This document shows positions 6,256-13,613 of a stretch of 15,384 nt of DNA, one piece after another. This DNA is from JADGQM01 sp964505935. Its GTDB lineage: Bacteria > Desulfobacterota > Syntrophobacteria > Syntrophobacterales > Syntrophobacteraceae. Each line of letters starts with the position of its first letter. The first letter of the stretch is position 1. The translations under genes and the position numbers were made by a program. The stretch is from the NCBI GenBank assembly GCA_964505935.1, contig CAZDKX010000093.1, forward strand, positions 1-15,384. Reading direction: 5' to 3'. The notes beneath the pieces were generated by a model. The model saw only the letters and a program-made list of their open reading frames with translations, made no database searches and was not told where the DNA came from.

Positions 6256-7983
6256 CTAAAGGGGCTTGAAAACCGCGGACTCGGCTTCCACCTGGATGAT
6301 GCGGAACTCCACGCGCATATTATCGCGCCATTCCTGCTCCGTCTTCGGGGGACAGGGATCACTGCCGCAAATCCCGCTTTTGGGCTGGCCAATACCATGA
6401 CCCACCACGGCGAACTGGCTCTCGTCCAGCGTGATGCCCCGGTCCCTGGCATACGCGATCACACTGTCCCTGACGGCGGTGGCCCTTGTCAGGCTGAGGT
6501 TTTTGGCCGATTGTTTGATCCGTCCCAGGACGACTTCGGGATTGCCCTGTTTCTTCCCTTTCAGGTAAGCCATCGGGTCGCTGTGGCCCTCAACGGAAAT
6601 GAGCGCTCCACCGTAGGTCGATGCCAGTTCCACGACCCGACCGAAAGAATCGGCATAGAGGTCGGCGGGGAAGGTATTCTGATTGGGCTGAAAGAATACT
6701 TCAAAGGCAAAAAGCTCCCCTTCGGCGAGAGTGCCCTGTTGCTGTTTGCGAGTGATGACCGATGCCACCCGCTCTTTGTCGAATCGCGGGAGCTCCACCC
6801 CCGCCGTATCTTTGAGGCCCGATTTAAACCGTTCGTAGTCCCACCTGGCATCATCGAGGGGAACGCCCCTGCCGATCAGACCGATGGCCGCAAAGGCGGC
6901 CTGCGCCTCTTCGCCGAGTTTCGAGAGCTTGCGCGGATAATTGGGGTCGGCGAAGAACTTCACGTTACCCTTGAAACCGACGTACTCACAGTCGTGGTAC
7001 ATGGCCTCCGCGTCCGCGACGGCCTGCGTGCTGTCGAGGAGAATTTCCGCCGCTGCCGTGACGCATGGTTGATAATCCTTGAGGCGCGCTTCCTTGTTTT
7101 TGAAGAGGTCCCGCAGTTCCTCTTCGGCCAGCATCAGCCCCTTGACAAAGTGTTCCACCTGGTCGCGATTCGACCCGAAGTAGTCGCTTCGCACCGCGTA
7201 CACGTCCGCGATAATGCGGTTGGCGGTCTTGGTGGTGAGCAGAATGCGGGCGCCCTTGATCGAGCCTTCGGCCCCCGTTCCCACCGTGCCGTTGGAGGTG
7301 AGCATCAGGGCGTCCGGGCTGATGACCGTGGCGGCGTGCACCTCCACGCTGGAGAGGGCCGCGGCCGGCGTCGCCTCCGTCCCTGTCAGGTCGCGGGTCC
7401 ATTTGATGGTCACGTCGCGGGTCGAAAGGCCGGCGTCGCGGAGCATCTCGGTGAGAAGCTGGACGTGAGGACCGTACGCCTGGACGGCGATCGTCTTGCC
7501 CCTCAGGTCCCCTACCGTCTTAATTCCTTCCTTGACCACCAGGGCGTCGCCCCCGCTGGACCACGTCATCTGATAGATGATGACGGGTTTGGTGCGGGGA
7601 TCAGCTGAAAGCAGCTCCGAAGCCATGCTGATCATGCCCACGGTCCCGCGCAGATAGGGAGAATCACCGCGACGGTAGGCTTCGACCTGCTTCTTGAAAT
7701 CATCTTCGCGAACCAGCTTGAGAGTGAGCCCCAGGCGATCGAAGATGCTGCCCCTGGCTGTGACGCGCGCGTTGCCGTTGGCGAGGATGGTGGCGATATC
7801 TCCGCCCCAGGTGATGAGCGGTACCTGGATTGAGGCGCTTTTTTGCACCTGGCCGACCGGGCCCTGCACGACTTTGGCGAGCGGCGGCGATTCGACGTAC
7901 GACGCCCCCTGAACGGCTCGGGGCATCAGCATCGCGAGAGCCAGCATCATCAAACAGGCTTTATTCCTCCCAGTCCATCTCAT
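6256..7983 (-). CDS. Substrate-binding protein fused to C-terminal OmpA domain (first fusion)
   Basis: 575 residues from ATG 7983, which is preceded by AAGGAGG with six bases of spacing; the earlier in-frame ATG at 8007 has no such site. Residues 1-27 are a cleavable signal peptide (ACLMMLALAMLMPRAVQGA). About 50-330 is a type 2 periplasmic-binding domain (VPLITWGGDIATILANG, GTVGMISMASELL, VGDLRGKTIAVQAYGPHVQLL, DALMLTSNG). The OmpA-like domain starts near 427 (FEVFFQPNQNTFPADLY), with GHSDP (Asp469) and LSLTRATAV (Arg500) matching the two residues that hold meso-diaminopimelate in OmpA-type domains. An insertion of roughly 15 residues enlarges the loop between them. Cysteines GICGSDPC near 537-543 are unusual. 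It is predicted to be a periplasmic, peptidoglycan-bound ligand-binding protein. It follows the ATPase gene after 89 bases. The phosphate assignment given to relatives is unproven. Confidence 0.86.
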   Translation of the reverse strand: MRWTGRNKACLMMLALAMLMPRAVQGASYVESPPLAKVVQGPVGQVQKSASIQVPLITWGGDIATILANGNARVTARGSIFDRLGLTLKLVREDDFKKQVEAYRRGDSPYLRGTVGMISMASELLSADPRTKPVIIYQMTWSSGGDALVVKEGIKTVGDLRGKTIAVQAYGPHVQLLTEMLRDAGLSTRDVTIKWTRDLTGTEATPAAALSSVEVHAATVISPDALMLTSNGTVGTGAEGSIKGARILLTTKTANRIIADVYAVRSDYFGSNRDQVEHFVKGLMLAEEELRDLFKNKEARLKDYQPCVTAAAEILLDSTQAVADAEAMYHDCEYVGFKGNVKFFADPNYPRKLSKLGEEAQAAFAAIGLIGRGVPLDDARWDYERFKSGLKDTAGVELPRFDKERVASVITRKQQQGTLAEGELFAFEVFFQPNQNTFPADLYADSFGRVVELASTYGGALISVEGHSDPMAYLKGKKQGNPEVVLGRIKQSAKNLSLTRATAVRDSVIAYARDRGITLDESQFAVVGHGIGQPKSGICGSDPCPPKTEQEWRDNMRVEFRIIQVEAESAVFKPL

Positions 7984-8072
7984 TGCCAACCTCCTTGCGG
8001 GTATCAATATGTGACACGGTACCTGCGATCACGTTGCTCGCCACTTGCGACCGAAGCCTTGAAACCGAACAG

Positions 8073-8984
8073 CTACCCCGCCTCACTCTCATCGAGGGTC
8101 TGGAACGAATCGGGATGCCGCAGATCGAATTGGGTGACATGCTGTAAATATTCGGGATCAAACCCGTCATGACGGACCTTCTGAATGAGGGTCCCGAAGG
8201 CGGCGGTCTTCTTGACGGCCGTCGACGTTGCTTCACGGGCAAGCGGATAATCGGCAACGATGCGAGCCCCGTGCAGGGTGTTGTCCTTTTCGTTCTTGCC
8301 GGCGGTGTAGTATTGCGAGAGCACCAGGATGCGGGTACCAAGAAACACGGCTTCCTCCAAGTCGTGCGTGACAAAGAACACCGTCATTTTATACTTTTCC
8401 CATATTCCCAGCAGGAAGATCTGCATGTGTTCCCTGGTTCCCGGATCGAGCGCCCCGAAGGGCTCGTCCATCAACAGCAGTTTGGGCTTCATGATCAACG
8501 CCTGGGCGATCGCCACCCGCTGCTGCATGCCGCCTGACAATTCATGGGGATATTTTTGCCAATGCTCGGCAAGCTTGACCTCTTCGAGGAATTCCATGGC
8601 TTCACGGTGAAACTCCTTCCTCATGCGGTGCCTTGCGAAGAAGCCGCTGGACAGAGTCAATCCCAACATGACGTTCTGGAGCACGGTGAGGTGAGGGAAG
8701 AGCGAATAACGCTGGTAGACGATGCCTCGCGTGGTATCGGGGGGGCCGGCCGGTTGGCCATCGATGAGAAAGGTCCCTGAGGTCACCTGTTCCTGGCCGA
8801 GGATCAGCCGAAGCAACGTCGATTTCCCGCACCCGCTCGGTCCAACCAGCGTGCACAGCTCACCTTTCCGCACGGCAAGATCGATGTCCTTGAGAATGAC
8901 TTTCAAGCCGTAGCATTTGCTGACGTTCTTCAGGTACAGGGATGATCGTTCCCGCAGAGCGCGAAGAGTTGTGTTTTCCTCCAT
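8073..8984 (-). CDS. ABC transporter ATP-binding protein (nitrate/taurine/urea type)
   Basis: 303 residues from ATG 8984. All nucleotide-binding motifs are intact: Walker A GPSGCGKS (48-55), Q-loop Gln91, signature LSGGMQQR (149-156), Walker B LLLMDEP (169-175) and the H-loop THDLEEA with His207. The C-terminal 70 or so residues extend beyond the core domain (YYTAGKNEKDNTLHGARIVADYPL...). The family couples ATP hydrolysis to import together with a BPD permease; closest types are SsuB/TauB/NrtD. GAGAGGA lies just upstream of ATG 8984, and the permease stop is only 11 bases away, so the two are cotranscribed. The frame is open much further upstream, but that stretch overlaps the permease in another frame and contains no domain. 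Confidence 0.93.
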   Translation of the reverse strand: MEENTTLRALRERSSLYLKNVSKCYGLKVILKDIDLAVRKGELCTLVGPSGCGKSTLLRLILGQEQVTSGTFLIDGQPAGPPDTTRGIVYQRYSLFPHLTVLQNVMLGLTLSSGFFARHRMRKEFHREAMEFLEEVKLAEHWQKYPHELSGGMQQRVAIAQALIMKPKLLLMDEPFGALDPGTREHMQIFLLGIWEKYKMTVFFVTHDLEEAVFLGTRILVLSQYYTAGKNEKDNTLHGARIVADYPLAREATSTAVKKTAAFGTLIQKVRHDGFDPEYLQHVTQFDLRHPDSFQTLDESEAG

Positions 8985-8995
8985 AGGGTCCTCTC

Positions 8996-9847
8996 TCACT
9001 CCCTGGTAGCGAGGTACCACGAATACCGCATGGAAATCCACAGCTGCAGCAACCGGTCGAAGACAAACCCGAGCAGGGTGATCCAGAGGACATATGGAAT
9101 GATGATGTCCATCGAGAGGTAGCGGCGCATGAGGTAGATGCGGTAGCCAAGTCCGTCGGTCGAGGCAATGGCCTCGGCGGCGATGAGAAACAGCCAGGCC
9201 GCTCCGAGCGAAAGCCTCGTGGAGTCGATCAGGCACGGCATGATTTGCGGCAGCACAATCCGATAGGCCACCGCGAAAGGCGACGCCCCCAGCGTGAGTC
9301 CCTTGAAGATCTGCTCCGTCGGGATCTTCAGGGTGGCCAGGTAAACACCCCGGGTGATCATGGGAAAAGTCCCGATGAAAATCAGGACGACCTTGGCGGT
9401 TTCCTCGACGCCGAAGACGATGAAAAGAATGGGCAGAATCGCGAGCGGCGGTATGATGGAAACGAAGGTAATGAAAGCGAGCGAGAGGCCTCGGATCCCC
9501 GGCAGCAAACCCATGTTCAAACCGGCGAGAAGGGCGAGCACGGCTGCGGAGCCGATTCCCAGCGCCAGCCGTGTGAGGCTCGAGATCGTATCCTGCCACA
9601 ATAAGTACCTGCCGGTTCGTTTGTCTTCGGTGAAGGCAACCTGGTCCACCCCCGCGGTCATCTTACCGAGCGTGGGGACCACCTTGTCGGCAGGATTGTC
9701 CCGGTGGCGCACCTCCGAGACCGTCACGTAAAGGCAGACGAGAACGATGAACGGCAACAACGCCAGCGCCAGCCGGAGTGCTTTGGGCGGCTGCGCGTGC
9801 AAGCCCAGGAACCTCGGCACCTTTGGCCGGGTCTTGTCATCTTCCAC
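8996..9847 (-). CDS. ABC transporter permease (nitrate/taurine/urea type)
   Basis: 283 residues. About six hydrophobic helices are visible (LALALLPFIVLVCLYVTVS; ISSLTRLALGIGSAAVLALLAG; LAFITFVSIIPPLAILPILFIVFG; AKVVLIFIGTFPMITRGVYLA; LGAAWLFLIAAEAIAS; IIPYVLWITLLGFVFDRLL). The cytoplasmic EAA-type loop reads KGLTLGASPFAVAYRIVLPQIMP, the contact site for the ATPase. This is the SsuC/TauC/NrtB-like branch of BPD permeases. The start is GTG at 9847 with AAGGGA about eight bases upstream, 41 bases after the substrate-binding-protein stop. It forms the inner-membrane channel for the importer encoded by its two neighbours. Confidence 0.92.
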   Translation of the reverse strand: MEDDKTRPKVPRFLGLHAQPPKALRLALALLPFIVLVCLYVTVSEVRHRDNPADKVVPTLGKMTAGVDQVAFTEDKRTGRYLLWQDTISSLTRLALGIGSAAVLALLAGLNMGLLPGIRGLSLAFITFVSIIPPLAILPILFIVFGVEETAKVVLIFIGTFPMITRGVYLATLKIPTEQIFKGLTLGASPFAVAYRIVLPQIMPCLIDSTRLSLGAAWLFLIAAEAIASTDGLGYRIYLMRRYLSMDIIIPYVLWITLLGFVFDRLLQLWISMRYSWYLATRE

Positions 9848-9888
9848 AAGCCACTTCCCTTCCCGAGGAACCGGCGAACGGATTCCGC

Positions 9889-10971
9889 TTACAGAGCATT
9901 CCCGGCGGCCAATTCCATGAAGGAAGCATCGAAGCGCAGCTTGACGTTTTTCGCATCGCCCAGAACGGTGCCATCGGGAAAGGCGATGCCCACATGCTCT
10001 TTCGAGGCTGCTCCCTGTCCGAACAAACCATGAGCGAAGCAGAAGGTCCGCACGTAATCCATCGTCTTTTTCACCTCCGGACCTTTGGTGAAAGCGACCG
10101 CTTCGGCAGCTTGATAAAACATCCTGGTGGTGCGAAGCTGGGCGCGAAACTCGGCTTCCGTGCCGCCCGCCAATTTGGCCATGGCCTGGATGGCGTCCTT
10201 TCCCGCTTTACTGTGGCCGGACATGACCTCCATGGTTTCGTACCAGGCACCGGTCAGGGCCTTCTTCAGCGTATCGGGTGCGTTCGTGCGGACCACCATC
10301 AGGTCCATGATCTCACCGGGAATTTTTGATGAGTCAAAAACGAGGTTGACGCCCTTGGCATTGCGGACCTGCATGAGAAGCGGGTTCCAGGTGACGACCG
10401 CAGCCTTCGGGTCCTTGCTGGCAAGAAAAAGGCCGGCAATGTCGGCATCACTGGTGTTCAGCGTGGTGAGGTCCTTTTCGGTCAGGCCGTATTGTTCCAG
10501 GGCGCGAGTCATCAGGTAGTGGGAGACGGAAAGCTCGACGAGCATCACCTTGCGGCCCTTGAGGTCCTTGACGGAGGTGCCGTTCCTGACGACGATGCCA
10601 TCATTGCCGTCGGAAAAATCGCCCACAATGATGGCGGTCGTGTCGATCCCGCCCACCGCCGGAATCGTCAGGGCGTCCATATTCGTCATGGCGCAGCCGT
10701 CGAACTGACCGCCGGTATAAAGATTGATCGATTCGATATAATCGTTTACCAGCACCAGTTCGATTCCGATCCCGTACTTATCGGCCCACTTCTTCAAGAC
10801 GCCCGAGTCACCGGCAAAACCCCAGGGCTCCCAGCCCGTGTAATGCGACCAGGCGATGCGAAATTTGTCTGCGGCGAGCGCCCCTTTGCCATGAACCCCG
10901 AGGCCGGCCGTCAGAAAAACGGCAATCAGGACCACCTTGAATATTCTCAACAGACGATTTGAAAGATTCAT
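9889..10971 (-). CDS. ABC transporter substrate-binding protein, urea/guanidine-carboxylase-associated (TIGR03427-like) type
   Basis: 360 residues. A signal peptide covers about 1-34 (FKVVLIAVFLTAGLGVHGKGALAA). The mature part begins KFRIAWSHYTGWEPWGFAGDSGVLKKWADKYGI and continues VNDYIESINLYTGGQFDGCAMTNMDALTIPAVGGIDTTAIIVGDFSDGNDGIVV, then LVELSVSHYLM and NTSDADI. This pattern is the one I know from putative urea ABC transporter substrate-binding proteins encoded with urea (now often guanidine) carboxylases. No carboxylase gene is present here. The protein presumably delivers a small cationic or neutral nitrogen compound or analogue to the adjacent permease, but the ligand is inferred by family only. 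ATG 10971 has GGGAGG just upstream. The gene follows telA by 43 bases. Confidence 0.88.
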   Translation of the reverse strand: MNLSNRLLRIFKVVLIAVFLTAGLGVHGKGALAADKFRIAWSHYTGWEPWGFAGDSGVLKKWADKYGIGIELVLVNDYIESINLYTGGQFDGCAMTNMDALTIPAVGGIDTTAIIVGDFSDGNDGIVVRNGTSVKDLKGRKVMLVELSVSHYLMTRALEQYGLTEKDLTTLNTSDADIAGLFLASKDPKAAVVTWNPLLMQVRNAKGVNLVFDSSKIPGEIMDLMVVRTNAPDTLKKALTGAWYETMEVMSGHSKAGKDAIQAMAKLAGGTEAEFRAQLRTTRMFYQAAEAVAFTKGPEVKKTMDYVRTFCFAHGLFGQGAASKEHVGIAFPDGTVLGDAKNVKLRFDASFMELAAGNAL

Positions 10972-11014
10972 GGACCTCCCTCCCCTCTAATGGGTCCCAC
11001 CCGAACGCCGTCCC

Positions 11015-12232
11015 TCACCTTCGCGGGGCGTCAACGTCAATTAAAAGGGCCGCGGTGCCGGCCCGATCTCCCGCTTCCATTCTGCGGATGGTCTGCTCCG
11101 CCTCGATGGTCATGCGGTCCATTTCCAGGATAACGCCGGCCATTTGCGGCAGGGCCTCGCTGCGAAACTTGGCGATGTCGTCCATGGCGGCATGAATATC
11201 GGCAAACGCCCTTTTCAAGGCTTCCACATCCAGCTGCGCCGTGGAGGCCTGCTTGTGGATTTCGGCCCCCTGGGTCCGCAGCTGCTGAGCGGTGTGGGAA
11301 ATCAGCCCGGAAGTGGTCTCATTGATGGCCTCGATTTTTTCGATCGTATTCTTTTGATGGGCGAGCGCCATGGCCACCGTTGCCGCCACCTGCAGCGCAT
11401 AGACCGTAACGTTCTGCGCCCGGTCGACGCCCCGCATCAACTCCCGGTTGTTGCGGATTACCAGCTCCGTTGCCATCACGCCCTGCTGCGTCACCGCGAG
11501 CTGCTGCTGAAGGTCTATGATCCGCTGGCGCAGGGGAAAGAGGAGTTCGGAGCGGATGAATGCCGTGCGGAACTCATCCTGGGCCGGTTCACCCCCGAGG
11601 ACCTGCTCCAGTTTCTGAGCGATGAACTGCCCCAGTTTGATGACCTGCTCCAGTTGCAGAGTCACCTGGCGCATCCCCTTCTGATCTTCCAGCAGAATCC
11701 CGTTGTCTCTCTGGAGCTGCTTCCTGCCTTCACTCAGAGAATTGAGAATGGCGTCGATCACGGTCTTGGTGCTTTCGTACTTGGTAATATATCGCTTCAG
11801 CGGCTCCCCGACTCCCGGGAGCCAGCCCGCCATGCGAGAAAGCCAGCCCGCCTCGAAGTCAAACCGCGCCGGGTCCAACTCCTCTACGTTCATCTTGAGC
11901 TCAACCAGGGCATTCGCCACCGGCCCCCCCTCCTCACCCCGTTTTATCAGGGTGTGAATGGGCTCATCGAGCATCCGGCTGAGCTGGCCGGCTCGATGCT
12001 GCGTGGCGCTCCCCAAGCTCCGGGCAGCTTCCTTGATTCGCTCCTGAGCGTCGACGTCTTCCTGACCGAAGGTGATGAGCTTCTGAACATACTCCTGCGC
12101 CGTTGCCTCGAGGGCCGAATCTTGAGCCGGGACCAGCTGGATGGTCTTTGGATCAGCCAGGGCCAGCTCCCGTCGAATGCCTTCCGGAGAGGAAACGGTA
12201 AGAGGGGCAACAGTCCGGGTCTGCTCCGCCAT
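11015..12232 (-). CDS. telA: TelA family protein (toxic anion resistance, PF05816)
   Basis: 405 residues, the usual TelA size, and nearly all alpha-helical. Recognisable stretches include GSATQHRAGQLSRMLDEPIHTL, VANALVELKMNVEELDPARFDF (the LxxLRxxVExLDP family motif), LPGVGEPLKRYITKYESTKTVIDAILNSLSEGRKQLQRDN, and a QxVTLQLEQVIKLGQFIAQKLE helix, then ELLFPLRQRIIDLQQQLAVTQQGVMATELVIRNNRELMRGVDRAQNVTVYALQVAATVA. TelA was named for tellurite resistance; its biochemical role is unsettled, and related work places it in stress-response networks together with Ter proteins and XpaC. It has no signal peptide, so it is cytoplasmic or membrane-peripheral. The start is well fixed by AAAGGAGGAAG before ATG 12232. 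It is the first gene of the operon, so its promoter should lie in 12233-12615. Confidence 0.93.
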   Translation of the reverse strand: MAEQTRTVAPLTVSSPEGIRRELALADPKTIQLVPAQDSALEATAQEYVQKLITFGQEDVDAQERIKEAARSLGSATQHRAGQLSRMLDEPIHTLIKRGEEGGPVANALVELKMNVEELDPARFDFEAGWLSRMAGWLPGVGEPLKRYITKYESTKTVIDAILNSLSEGRKQLQRDNGILLEDQKGMRQVTLQLEQVIKLGQFIAQKLEQVLGGEPAQDEFRTAFIRSELLFPLRQRIIDLQQQLAVTQQGVMATELVIRNNRELMRGVDRAQNVTVYALQVAATVAMALAHQKNTIEKIEAINETTSGLISHTAQQLRTQGAEIHKQASTAQLDVEALKRAFADIHAAMDDIAKFRSEALPQMAGVILEMDRMTIEAEQTIRRMEAGDRAGTAALLIDVDAPRR

Positions 12233-12315
12233 TTTCTTCCTCCTTTATCTGAGTGGGTCTCGGTGCTCTATTGGTAACGAACAGATGAGAGTATCTTCGG
12301 AGTTGTCGGTACTCC

Positions 12316-12332
12316 GGCATGCATCGTGCCGA
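12316..12332 (-). promoter_or_regulatory. Sigma-54-like -24/-12 promoter candidate for the telA operon
   Basis: Read on the minus strand, TCGGCACGATGCATGCC matches the sigma-54 pattern YTGGCACGRNNNTTGCW at 14 of 17 positions, with the required GG and GC dinucleotides ten bases apart. The mismatches are C for T beside the -24 GG, A for T before the -12 TGC, and the last base. The predicted start would be near 12305, leaving a leader of about 70 bases to telA. No sigma-54 activator gene is in the window. The motif is also part of a short palindromic area (GGCATGCATCGTGCC), so it may be coincidental. Confidence 0.3.
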
Positions 12333-12447
12333 TACAAACCTTGACCTTCCGTGTCGTTGTACCGCGAATAGCTCAGCACGAATTACATCACAGGCCGGCG
12401 CAATTTGAAAGGAAAACTCGCGCAAAGGGCAATAAAGCTCAGCGCCA

Positions 12448-12540
12448 GGAGGTTCGGAGAAGCCGGCGGGAAGAGCATTGACACCGTTCAGCGGCAGAGG
12501 TATCTTGCCTGAACCCGTTTCGAACCTCCGCCTCCGAACC
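12448..12540. repeat. Inverted repeats bracketing the methyltransferase promoter
   Basis: GGAGGTTCGGAG at 12448-12459 has two partial inverted copies downstream: CGAACCTCC (12521-12529), complementary to GGAGGTTCG, and CTCCGAACC (12532-12540), complementary to GGTTCGGAG. The arms lie on either side of the -35/-10 elements, about 60-80 bases apart. They could be operator half-sites, a looped structure, or the ends of a small decayed element. Confidence 0.45.
12478..12506 (+). promoter_or_regulatory. Sigma-70-like promoter for the methyltransferase gene
   Basis: A perfect TTGACA -35 (12478-12483), a 17-base spacer and TATCTT -10 (12501-12506; TATxxT matches). Transcription would begin near 12513, giving a leader of about 100 bases before ATG 12616. 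Confidence 0.55.
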
Positions 12541-12615
12541 CGGCAGATGAACACGTTTCCCTGGTTCAAGCCGCCCGTGGAGGCTGGCGAAAAACCCCAT
12601 CTCAGGAGCTTTGAA

Positions 12616-13554
12616 ATGCCGATCAACCGTAACCTCCTGATCACCCTGGTGGTGATGGGGCTGATCGTCTTCTCAAGCAGCAGCCGAACCTTCTGCCTTG
12701 AAAATGCGGTCAAGCCCGACGGCAATTACACCTTCACCTCCGACTGGTTCACCAAACACATCCCCACCTGGAATCGCTTGCTGAGTGAGCTGAAAGGCAA
12801 GCCGGGGTTGAGCTACCTCGAGATCGGGGTCTGGGAAGGACGCTCGTTTTTCTGGGTGTTGGACCATATCCTGACCCATCCATCCTCCAGAGCGATTGCC
12901 ATCGATATCTTCACGGGAGCCGAGGAACAGCGATTTCTCGATAACCTGCGCCGCTCGGGGCATGCCTCGCAGATCAACGTGATCAAGGGCTACTCACAGC
13001 AGAAGCTGAGGGAGCTCCAGCTCAACAGTATCGATCTGATCTATATTGACGGCGATCACCGAAGCAAGGGCGTGATCATGGATGCAGTCCTCTCATGGGA
13101 CCTGCTCAAGGAGGGCGGGATTCTCATTTTTGACGACTATCAGTTTCCCGCCGATCTTCCCAGGGAGCTGCGCTCCGAGTTCGCTATCGACGTTTTTCTC
13201 ACCCTCTTTCAGGACGAGCTTCAGGTCTTGGACCGCGGCTATCAGCTGGTGGTTCGAAAAGCGAAGACCAGCTGTGATCCCGCCATGGGCTTTATCGAAA
13301 GGTGGGAGGCCCATATGGCGTGCTCGCCGTTGGGGCCGTATGTCTACTACTGGAAGCCTCGGAAGTTATTCGACGCGGCGACGAGGCGCGAGATCACTCT
13401 CGACAAAGGGGAGCTCGCGCTCATTGAAAAAACCTTGCTGGGTCTCAAATTCGGGTCCCGGCTGGAAGTCGTAAAAGGGGAAGCCGATCCCTGCCGGATC
13501 CTCCTGAACAGGTTGGGACTCAATGACATCAGCGTGACAGAGAAGGGAAAATAG
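12616..13554 (+). CDS. Class I SAM-dependent methyltransferase with N-terminal hydrophobic segment
   Basis: 312 residues from ATG 12616, which has AGGAG seven bases upstream; the frame is open from 12478, but the extra part overlaps the promoter. Residues 7-20 are hydrophobic (LLITLVVMGLIVFS), followed by SSSRTFC, giving a signal-peptide or membrane-anchor look. The Methyltransf_24-like domain has motif I LEIGVWEGRS (68-77), an acidic residue after the second strand AIAIDIF (Asp97), LIYIDGDHRSKGVIMDAVLSWDLLKEGGILIFDDY (141-175), and a C-terminal half of unknown relation. The DGDH and DD pairs suggest possible metal-dependent chemistry, as in rhamnosyl or cephalosporin-hydroxylase-like methyltransferases; the substrate is unknown. 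The gene stands alone, divergent from telA and convergent with the permease. Confidence 0.8.
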   Translation: MPINRNLLITLVVMGLIVFSSSSRTFCLENAVKPDGNYTFTSDWFTKHIPTWNRLLSELKGKPGLSYLEIGVWEGRSFFWVLDHILTHPSSRAIAIDIFTGAEEQRFLDNLRRSGHASQINVIKGYSQQKLRELQLNSIDLIYIDGDHRSKGVIMDAVLSWDLLKEGGILIFDDYQFPADLPRELRSEFAIDVFLTLFQDELQVLDRGYQLVVRKAKTSCDPAMGFIERWEAHMACSPLGPYVYYWKPRKLFDAATRREITLDKGELALIEKTLLGLKFGSRLEVVKGEADPCRILLNRLGLNDISVTEKGK

Positions 13555-13582
13555 CGGGACCGCACGGAGGGTAATCGACGGT

Positions 13583-13613
13583 GGGCCTGCACCAGCCGGT
13601 CAACGGCAGGTCC
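13583..13613. terminator. Possible hairpin at the end of convergent genes
   Basis: GGGCCTGC (13583-13590) pairs with GCAGGTCC (13606-13613), including one G-T pair, around a 15-base loop. It lies just after the methyltransferase stop (13554) and overlaps the permease stop (13600). No T-run follows on either strand, so factor-independent termination is uncertain. Confidence 0.25.

Larger units (their letters stand above)
12233..12615. other. Divergent intergenic region between telA and methyltransferase gene
   Basis: 383 bases without a convincing coding region. It contains a strong ribosome binding site for telA next to 12232; a hairpin CGGAGT/ACTCCG at 12298-12316 with a 7-base loop; a GG-N10-GC sigma-54-like motif on the minus strand at 12316-12332; a sigma-70-like promoter on the plus strand at 12478-12506; and inverted repeats bracketing that promoter (12448-12459 against 12521-12540). 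The frame open across it on the minus strand overlaps both neighbours and shows no domain. Confidence 0.6.

Noticed and set aside
5557..7608. 683-residue open frame on the plus strand
   Set aside because: It is antisense to the vWA and first SBP-OmpA genes, which have clear domains, signal peptides and ribosome binding sites. Its translation shows no domain; it is a high-GC shadow frame.
8985..9599. Long N-terminal extension of the ABC ATPase frame
   Set aside because: It overlaps the permease gene in another frame and has no domain; ATG 8984 has its own ribosome binding site.
11144..12277. 377-residue open frame on the plus strand
   Set aside because: It is antisense to telA, which is a well recognised family member with a strong start.
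12153..12725. 190-residue open frame on the minus strand across the telA-methyltransferase intergenic region
   Set aside because: It overlaps the ends of both neighbouring genes, lacks domain features, and spans the promoters and the telA ribosome binding site.
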